Program-made: the position numbers and the translations under genes
The notes under the pieces: generated by a model
Database searches by the model: none
Told to the model about the DNA's origin: nothing
Seen by the model: only the letters and a program-made list of their open reading frames with translations
Part shown: positions 1-4,676 of the stretch, piece after piece
How the letters are laid out: each line of letters begins with the position of its first letter
How positions within the stretch are numbered: the stretch's first letter is position 1
Origin: Planctomycetota bacterium
GTDB taxonomy: Bacteria; Planctomycetota; Phycisphaerae; Sedimentisphaerales; Anaerobacaceae
Reading direction: 5' to 3'
Length of the DNA stretch: 8,030 bases
Assembly (NCBI GenBank): GCA_017885385.1
Contig: JAFNGF010000309.1
Span: 4,970 to 12,999, forward strand

Positions 1-316
1 GCCTGAGGAATTTTACGGAGTCCCCGACCAAATCAGCAGGGATATTAACCTGGTCGTAAGATTGATTATCCATAAGAACATGGCCGGTAGCGTCTGAGTA
101 GAGATACTCCATGTCCCGACGGTCAAGGAACGCCTGCTCCATCTCTTCGGTGGAGCGCAGGCGTTTCTCGATTGTTACTCTATCGGACATACGCCTGAGC
201 TTGGCTTGCACAAATGCCCGGAGATTTCCAGGCGTAACATGAGTGGCTTCGACGCACACGTACAACTGGCCGTCCAGAGTGGTAGCCATGCCCGGTCTCA
301 AATCACTTGCCTTCAC
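1..316 (-). CDS. efp: Elongation factor P, N-terminal part (3' end off window)
   Basis: EF-P binds ribosomes stalled on proline-rich stretches, between the P and E sites, and promotes peptide bond formation. The minus strand encodes 105 residues before the window edge. It begins MKASDLRPGM, then has the domain I signatures VTPGNLRAFVQAKLR (residues 27-41) and IEKRLRST, and enters the second (OB-fold) domain with YLYSD, MDN and GDSVKFL. A full EF-P is about 185 residues, so domain III and part of domain II are missing. I chose the GTG at 316 because AGGAG lies 6 nt upstream and the nearby ATG at 319-317 runs straight into TGA. Odd point: the loop tip reads PGN where most families have PGK, so the usual modified lysine (E. 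coli K34) is replaced by N31. The family call is firm. The modification state is unknown. Confidence 0.93.
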   Translation of the reverse strand, partial: MKASDLRPGMATTLDGQLYVCVEATHVTPGNLRAFVQAKLRRMSDRVTIEKRLRSTEEMEQAFLDRRDMEYLYSDATGHVLMDNQSYDQVNIPADLVGDSVKFLR

Positions 317-322
317 ATTAAG

Positions 323-327
323 CTCCT
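323..327 (-). promoter_or_regulatory. Ribosome binding site of efp
   Basis: AGGAG on the minus strand, 6 nt before the GTG at 316. It decides the start, because no in-frame ATG lies at a suitable distance. Confidence 0.7.
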
Positions 328-433
328 GTTAAACCCTGTCATCTAATCAAAGCCGCCTAATCTTGGATTTATGCCCAAATAGCTACGGCGTTTTTTTACC
401 AGAATCATCTATTGGCAGACTTGTATCACAAAA

Positions 434-461
434 TAAGTATCTATCTTTCGCCGCTTGTCAA
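434..461 (-). promoter_or_regulatory. Possible promoter of efp
   Basis: The minus strand has a perfect TTGACA (461 to 456). The matching -10 is weak: TACTTA at 16 nt spacing, or GATACT at only 14 nt. It would give a leader of about 110 nt for efp. A suggestion only, resting on the -35 box. Confidence 0.22.
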
Positions 462-478
462 GTGGGAATTTGCTCTGG

Positions 479-508
479 TTGGCTCGGCAAAAAATGTTAA
501 AATATATG
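479..508 (+). promoter_or_regulatory. Possible promoter of the SurA-like gene
   Basis: TTGGCT (479-484) and TATATG (503-508) are separated by 18 nt within an AT-rich patch (489-507) in a GC-rich surround. TAAAAT at 498-503 is an alternative -10 without a good -35. The boxes match the sigma-70 consensus only in part. Confidence 0.25.
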
Positions 509-519
509 GCAGGCTTGAA

Positions 520-534
520 TCCGCCGAGGGCGGA
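520..534 (+). other. Small hairpin in the leader of the SurA-like gene
   Basis: TCCGCC (520-525) and GGCGGA (529-534) form a perfect 6-bp stem around a 3-nt loop, 39 nt before the ATG at 574. There is no T run, so it does not look like a terminator. It may shape the leader mRNA. Function unknown. Confidence 0.3.
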
Positions 535-560
535 AGTGAATGTCAAGTATCCTAATACGT

Positions 561-565
561 GAGGG
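561..565 (+). promoter_or_regulatory. Ribosome binding site favouring the ATG at 574
   Basis: GAGGG lies 8 nt before ATG 574. The upstream in-frame GTG at 559 has no comparable site and would put charged residues (R, D) ahead of the signal peptide, so 574 is the better start. Confidence 0.5.
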
Positions 566-573
566 CAGATGCA

Positions 574-2148
574 ATGAATTCATTGTCTGGCAAATTAGCT
601 TTGTATTCGCTGTGTTTGGTAATGCCGGCTTGTGCTTTCTGTGGTGCGATAGCGGCGACCGGCCAGCGGAGGACTGAGGACAGAGGACAGAGGACAGAGC
701 CGGAAGCGTCAGCGACCGGCATCAGAGGTGCTGCCGAGGACCCAAATATCGTCGCGCGAATTGCCGATTATGTTATCACAAAACAGGAGCTGCTCAAGAG
801 ACTGATGAATGAGCTTCGCCCCGAACCTTATGAGTCGGGCATCCAAGCTGAGCCTGTCAACGCGGAAATCGTGCTTAAAAAAATGATCGCTGAGAAGGCG
901 ATGATAATAGAAGCCCGCAAGTCAGGCCTGCTGGGAAGTAACGAAGAAATCCGCACGTCAGTTAAGCAGCTCAGAGACAGAAATCTGGCAAACTTACTTT
1001 TGCAAAAGTATCTTCAGAGCAAACAAGCGGACCTTATGGTTACCGACGCCGAAATCGAGCAAATGCTAAAGACCGATCCTAAGCTGGACCGAACGCGAGC
1101 ACAGGCGACGCTGCAAAGAACAAAAGCCAATAGAATCTTGGACGATTACTATGGGCAGTTGTACAAGAAGCTGAACGTTCAGAAAGTAAGTGCGAATTTC
1201 GGCAGGGCGGGTGAAATTCATCAAAAGCTCCTGTACCAGCCGAAAAAGCCCCGCAGCGGAGGATGGATCGGCAGCGGTCAGGTCACAGATGAATTGACGC
1301 CCGAAGAGAAAAATATCGTCCTGGCTACATACGATAAGGGCAAAGTCACGCTGGAGGACTGGCTGATCGCCTTATGTGAGATTGTTCCGCCGGGCCGCCC
1401 GAAGGATTTGCATACTACACAGGGTGTTGAGCGGCTGCTGGATCGGGTCTTGAGGATACCGATCTTTGTCGCCGAGGCAGAATCTCTTGGCCTGGATAAA
1501 GATGAAAGCATAGTCCAGCGGGTAAGGCAATATGAAGATATGCGGCTGCTCGGCGCGGCCCAAATGGCAATATCCGAGCAGGCCGCTGAGCCGAATGATC
1601 AAGAGATAGTCACGTATTTCAACAGCAATAAAGGACTATTCGGCACGCCCAGGAGGTTAAAGATTGACCAAATCTGGTGTCAAGACCTAAAAGCCGCCCA
1701 AAAGGCAAAGGCTGAGCTGGAGGCCGGCAAGGATTTCGAGTCCGTCAAAAAAGAATTCTCGTTACAGAAAGGAAGTCAGCCGTTTGACACCTCCCCCGAC
1801 TCCGAAGGGATGTTCTTCACGGATTTATGGCAGGGCGACCCTAACACAGTCCCGATATTAGCCCCGGCCACGGGCCGGGGTACCCCCGCCGACAGGCGGG
1901 GGCTAACGGGCCCGGTAAGGGGTTTCTACTCCGACGCAGTAAAGTGGCGTATTGCTAAAATATTGGAAAAGAAGCCTGCTGAGGTGAAAGAGTATTCCAG
2001 CGATATGAAGGACCAGGTTAAGCGGGGGCTGTCGGACGAAAAGAGAAGTTCGGCCTTTGCCAAATACAGGCAAGAACTGCTGGAAAAATATCCGCACCAA
2101 ATTTATGCCGACAGAATCAAGGATATTGACCCGTTAAACATACCATGA
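574..2148 (+). CDS. Exported SurA/PpiC-like peptidyl-prolyl isomerase-type protein
   Basis: This is a probable periplasmic foldase or chaperone of 524 residues. A signal peptide covers about residues 1-28 (hydrophobic LALYSLCLVMPACAFCGAIAA). A low-complexity linker (30-46) encoded by 7-base repeats follows, then a helical SurA-N-like region (about 55-200) with VITKQELLKRL and MIAEKAMIIEARKSGLL. A middle part (245-340) appears to repeat that plan (VTLEDWL...RVLRIPIFVAEAESLGL). A parvulin-like part (342-515) has the typical YFNSNKGLFGTPRRLKI, AELEAGKDFESVKKEFS and a C-terminal helix ending in LLEKYPHQIYADRI. Known family members help outer-membrane proteins fold. The PPIase core looks degenerate, and a palindromic DNA element is translated in frame at about residues 428-446, just before LTGPV. 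I infer that the chaperone role matters more than catalysis. It stands alone, divergent from efp. Confidence 0.72.
   Translation: MNSLSGKLALYSLCLVMPACAFCGAIAATGQRRTEDRGQRTEPEASATGIRGAAEDPNIVARIADYVITKQELLKRLMNELRPEPYESGIQAEPVNAEIVLKKMIAEKAMIIEARKSGLLGSNEEIRTSVKQLRDRNLANLLLQKYLQSKQADLMVTDAEIEQMLKTDPKLDRTRAQATLQRTKANRILDDYYGQLYKKLNVQKVSANFGRAGEIHQKLLYQPKKPRSGGWIGSGQVTDELTPEEKNIVLATYDKGKVTLEDWLIALCEIVPPGRPKDLHTTQGVERLLDRVLRIPIFVAEAESLGLDKDESIVQRVRQYEDMRLLGAAQMAISEQAAEPNDQEIVTYFNSNKGLFGTPRRLKIDQIWCQDLKAAQKAKAELEAGKDFESVKKEFSLQKGSQPFDTSPDSEGMFFTDLWQGDPNTVPILAPATGRGTPADRRGLTGPVRGFYSDAVKWRIAKILEKKPAEVKEYSSDMKDQVKRGLSDEKRSSAFAKYRQELLEKYPHQIYADRIKDIDPLNIP
669..699 (+). repeat. Heptanucleotide tandem repeat (GAGGACA)n
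   Basis: Four 7-bp units in a row: GAGGACT at 669-675, then GAGGACA at 676-682, 683-689 and 690-696, followed by a partial GAG. The array lies inside the coding region just after the signal peptide and is translated as RRTEDRGQRTE. Because 7 is not a multiple of 3, gain or loss of one unit would shift the reading frame. The unit itself has no stop codon in any forward frame. Confidence 0.85.
1858..1910 (+). repeat. Palindromic (REP-like) element inside the SurA-like gene
   Basis: Two adjacent perfect 8-bp hairpins: CCCCGGCC/GGCCGGGG (1862-1869 with 1873-1880, 3-nt loop) and CCCCCGCC/GGCGGGGG (1883-1890 with 1895-1902, 4-nt loop). Outer arms TTAGCCCC (1858-1865) and GGGGCTAA (1899-1906) can pair as an alternative. 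The right end GGGGGCTAACGGG recurs in the element at 5533-5609. It is read through in frame as APATGRGTPADRRGLTG, a low-complexity insertion in the PPIase-like domain. Boundaries are approximate. Confidence 0.8.
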
Positions 2149-2366
2149 TGACCAACCGGCGGGTCACGTAACTGAGATTTTCGGGCGCTTGTTCTTGGTC
2201 AGCGGGACAGAGCGGAACTGCCAGCAATCTCTCGGCCCCGAAAGTGTACACGTTCGGATAGCCGGGCCTCCCGTAGTATCCTCCACAAGTCTTAGAACAG
2301 GATGTTCCTAATCCTGTTCATCCGTATGCCAAGATGATTACTCTCTGCCGGCTTTCTGCTGTCTTT
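2149..2366. other. Convergent intergenic region
   Basis: 218 nt between the ends of the SurA-like gene and the beta-helix gene. No coding frame is convincing here. It holds the inverted repeat at 2295-2319 but no hairpin with a T run, so no classical intrinsic terminator is visible for either gene. Confidence 0.6.
2295..2319. repeat. 9-bp inverted repeat between convergent genes
   Basis: GAACAGGAT (2295-2303) and ATCCTGTTC (2311-2319) are perfect complements around a 7-nt loop. Neither side has a T tract, so it is a weak terminator candidate. Its position between two converging genes would suit a bidirectional stop, and it could equally be a dispersed repeat. Confidence 0.55.
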
Positions 2367-4202
2367 CTACCGCCCTGGGGGAGGAATCACCCTGATCTCT
2401 ATCTCTGTCGAGCTGGTTGTTGCCCCAAGGTTGTCCGTTGCTTTAGCCGTGAGTTTGTATGAGCCCTGTGGGCAGTCAGGCCACACAATGCCCCAGCCGT
2501 CGGAGCCATCATTGTCAGCACCTATCTTGCTGCCGTCGGCATAGAATTCCACTCTCACTACTGTGCCATCGATGTCGCACGCGTGCGCTTCGAGTTCAAT
2601 TGTTATCGCCTCGCCCCCGAAGTGGGCTCCGTTGGCTGGAGCTGTAATAATTACGTAGGGCGGCTGGTTTGGTACGGTCCAGCAGCACCTAAGCCAGTTC
2701 TCAGCGAGCAGCGCATAGTCCGTCATGTCAACCACTCCGTCGCGGTTGGTGTCGCAGTCGAGCAATGGCGCCTCGTTCAGGCTCGCATAAGCGGTCCCGC
2801 CGTAGGCACCCATGTTGATGCGCGCGCCGTTGGGCCTGGGCTCCTCAGAATAATCAGCAGTTGGATCGCCACTATCAATGCAGGGACTCGTCACTTTATC
2901 CAGAACCCAGACGCTGTGCTTGGGCCAATATCTCCCTCGCTCACTGAGTAAGTGGTAATCGCCGTTCTCGGCATCTACAAACATGGGGTCAGCGCTAAGG
3001 TTGCCTTGACCTTCACCGCCGCGTTCGATACAGCAGTAGTGGGCCTGACAACCAAACAGGTCATCACTGCTGTTATGCCAGAAGATGGAGTTGCTTATAT
3101 TTGGCTCTGCGCCTGCGTATGCCTGGATGCCGTGTTTGTTATTGACGACCGTCACATTGGCGATAGTCGGTGAGCTCTGCACGATGAAAATTCCCATGAA
3201 GCTATTTCTTATTACGAAATTTTTCAGCACACTATCGGGTCCTTCGCCCATATAGAAGGACACCGCGAAATCAGCGGGAGCTTCCAGTACCGCTGCATCC
3301 TCAGCGCTTCGGACTGTTACGGCCTTACCCAGAAAACTGACTGGTTCACGATAAACGCCCGGATAGACCAGAATTGTGTCCCCATCTTTTGCCGCCTCGA
3401 TCCCTTTCTGGATGGTTGCAAAAGGCGTCTTGGTGCTTGAGCCGTCGTTGTCATCGCTGCCGCGGGTTCCGTCAACGTAATAGATGGGTCCCTGCTGAGG
3501 TCCTGCTGTAGTGAAGTTCCATACTTGGCCTTTGTGTTTGGCGGCACCTGGTTCGACTTCATCAATTCGCCAGTAGTACGTGGTCCCCAATTCGAGGGTT
3601 CCGGGATCATAGGTAGTAACGTGCTGTCTGCCTCGATAGATACCTGTTGAGGCTATAGTGGCACTATCCACCGTGTTTCTATCAGTGCCGAGGTAGACAT
3701 CGTGCATGATGGCATCGGCGCCCGAAGACCAGCTTAGGTCTGGATTGATGCCCACCTGCTTGGCACCATCTGGCGGCTCGGGATTGTGTGCCGTTAGAGG
3801 CGCGGCCGTGAAGCTCCACACATCGCCTTTGTGAACTGTGACACCGTCGGCTTCCACCTCATCGATACGCCAGTAGTAAGTGGTTCCATGCGTAAGAACG
3901 CCAAACCAATAGACGAGGTACCCCTGTCGGCCTTTGTACTCAGCCGGACCAGGTGTCGGATTGGCGCCGAAATACACATCATGGAACCTGGCGGTATCTC
4001 CCGGTATCCACTGAAGAAGCGGCGTCTTTACTCCTGTCGTCCCATCAGGCGGGGAAGGCTTGCTGGCCTTGACGCCTAGCGCAACCGCGCCTGTCGCGAC
4101 CAGATTGATGGCCTGCGATGTAGAAGCCTGCCCAAACGCTGTCGATGCGCTCATTGTGGCAAATATTGCCAGAAGCGCTGCCAAAAATAACGTTCGTTTC
4201 AT
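2367..4202 (-). CDS. Secreted beta-helix protein with Fn3-like modules and dockerin-like loop
   Basis: A 611-residue exported protein. A signal peptide covers 1-25 (MKRTLFLAALLAIFATMSASTAFGQA, cut near GQA). Two related modules follow (about 48-133 and 141-232), each with HDVY, GTTYYWRIDEVE and HKGxVWxFT; the YYWRIDEVE copies are exactly 100 residues apart. A right-handed beta-helix region (about 239-475) opens with YYVDGTRGSDDNDG, ATIQKGIEAAKDGDTILVYPGVY and closes with PCIDSGDP and INMGAYGGT. One calcium loop follows (D484, N486, D488, D492, D495) and ALLAENWL, then an Ig-like domain (about 514-606: PPYVIITAPANGAHF). The ATG at 4202 is chosen because it starts a clean signal peptide with GGAAAGGG 7 nt upstream; a longer 635-codon reading from 4274 would bury the signal. 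Such proteins often bind or cleave polysaccharides, but no catalytic residues can be assigned here. Confidence 0.85.
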   Translation of the reverse strand: MKRTLFLAALLAIFATMSASTAFGQASTSQAINLVATGAVALGVKASKPSPPDGTTGVKTPLLQWIPGDTARFHDVYFGANPTPGPAEYKGRQGYLVYWFGVLTHGTTYYWRIDEVEADGVTVHKGDVWSFTAAPLTAHNPEPPDGAKQVGINPDLSWSSGADAIMHDVYLGTDRNTVDSATIASTGIYRGRQHVTTYDPGTLELGTTYYWRIDEVEPGAAKHKGQVWNFTTAGPQQGPIYYVDGTRGSDDNDGSSTKTPFATIQKGIEAAKDGDTILVYPGVYREPVSFLGKAVTVRSAEDAAVLEAPADFAVSFYMGEGPDSVLKNFVIRNSFMGIFIVQSSPTIANVTVVNNKHGIQAYAGAEPNISNSIFWHNSSDDLFGCQAHYCCIERGGEGQGNLSADPMFVDAENGDYHLLSERGRYWPKHSVWVLDKVTSPCIDSGDPTADYSEEPRPNGARINMGAYGGTAYASLNEAPLLDCDTNRDGVVDMTDYALLAENWLRCCWTVPNQPPYVIITAPANGAHFGGEAITIELEAHACDIDGTVVRVEFYADGSKIGADNDGSDGWGIVWPDCPQGSYKLTAKATDNLGATTSSTEIEIRVIPPPGR

Positions 4203-4209
4203 TTTTCGA

Positions 4210-4217
4210 CCCTTTCC
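4210..4217 (-). promoter_or_regulatory. Ribosome binding site of the beta-helix gene
   Basis: GGAAAGGG on the minus strand, 7 nt before the ATG at 4202. It supports the shorter start with an N-terminal signal peptide. Confidence 0.65.
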
Positions 4218-4239
4218 AAAATGTATGATGATATTATGA

Positions 4240-4264
4240 CGGTACAGGTAACATGCCTGTGCCG
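4240..4264. repeat. 9-bp inverted repeat upstream of the beta-helix gene
   Basis: CGGTACAGG (4240-4248) and CCTGTGCCG (4256-4264) pair over 9 positions with one G-T wobble, around a 7-nt spacer. It lies 38 nt before the beta-helix ATG, so it could be a regulator binding site or a leader hairpin. I do not recognise the motif. Confidence 0.5.
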
Positions 4265-4287
4265 GTTTAAGCAAACTGAGTCGTTTT

Positions 4288-4302
4288 CGCGGATTCTCCG
4301 CG
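4288..4302. other. Small hairpin flanked by T-rich stretches
   Basis: CGCGGA (4288-4293) and TCCGCG (4297-4302) form a perfect 6-bp stem with a 3-nt loop. TTTT precedes it and CATTTTGTTT follows. In the plus direction this is a poor terminator with a broken T run. Nothing upstream on that strand obviously needs one. Confidence 0.3.
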
Positions 4303-4619
4303 CATTTTGTTTCCCGTGCCTGTGTCCAAGCAAAGAGCGTGGCGCATCAGCAACAACAGCGGACTGAATTTTTCAGGCAGGTCGGGTATGATATGCAGAT
4401 AATTTATGATGGCATACGAAAAGAGCTATGACAATTTTTGCGTCCTGCCTTAAACTCTCACTAATGCAGAATTTTACCAAGAACTTGGTTGCTCTGGCAA
4501 GGAAATTTTCTCAACTTTTTCGGAATTTTGCCGCTACAGTGGTCACCGGACTGTATAAAGCAAGGTGGCCGGGGGTTCTTTGTGCCGAAAAAGGCTTATG
4601 GGGCGCAGAACACACCCGA

Positions 4620-4661
4620 AATTGACAATTGACAATTGTGAATTGGCAACTGAAAATTGAA
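4620..4661 (+). repeat. Heptanucleotide tandem repeat (AATTGAC)n before the first permease
   Basis: Six consecutive 7-bp units with decay toward the right: AATTGAC (4620), AATTGAC (4627), AATTGTG (4634), AATTGGC (4641), AACTGAA (4648) and AATTGAA (4655). The array ends 15 nt before the ATG at 4677, so it occupies the place where a leader and ribosome binding site would be. It supplies the in-frame stop TGA at 4623-4625 that limits any N-terminal extension. On the reverse strand the unit is open and reads like VNCQ/TIVNCQF. Confidence 0.8.
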
Positions 4662-4676
4662 AGCGGACGCTCAAGT

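Larger units (their letters stand above)
4203..4676. other. 474-nt divergent intergenic region
   Basis: Lies between the beta-helix gene (minus) and the first permease gene (plus), so promoters for both are expected. Visible contents are the inverted repeat at 4240-4264, the small hairpin at 4288-4302 and the heptamer array at 4620-4661. A 65-codon frame at 4428-4625 has no recognisable protein features. TATAAA at 4554-4559 resembles a -10 box but lacks a suitable -35. Confidence 0.6.

Noticed and set aside
559..573. GTG at 559 as start of the SurA-like gene
   Set aside because: It would add MRADA before the signal peptide and lacks a ribosome binding site, whereas ATG 574 has GAGGG at 8 nt.
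1862..1902. The strong GC hairpins as a transcription terminator
   Set aside because: They lie inside an open reading frame, no T run follows, and the coding sequence continues with family-like residues.
2583..2951. 122-codon plus-strand frame opposite the beta-helix gene
   Set aside because: It is antisense to the conserved dockerin-like and Ig-like coding sequence and has no features of its own.
4203..4274. Longer start (4274) for the beta-helix gene
   Set aside because: It would place 24 residues before a normal signal peptide and span the inverted repeat and the ribosome binding site.
4554..4559. TATAAA as the -10 box of the permease operon
   Set aside because: At 17 nt upstream the sequence is CCGCTA, with no resemblance to a -35 box; kept only as a remark.
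4428..4625. 65-codon open frame on the plus strand between the divergent genes
   Set aside because: No recognisable domain or clear ribosome binding site. It ends at the heptamer array and appears to be chance.
4629..4676. TTG start for the first permease
   Set aside because: The 16 extra residues are encoded by the heptamer array and are not permease-like. The ATG at 4677 begins a typical LptF/LptG N-terminus.
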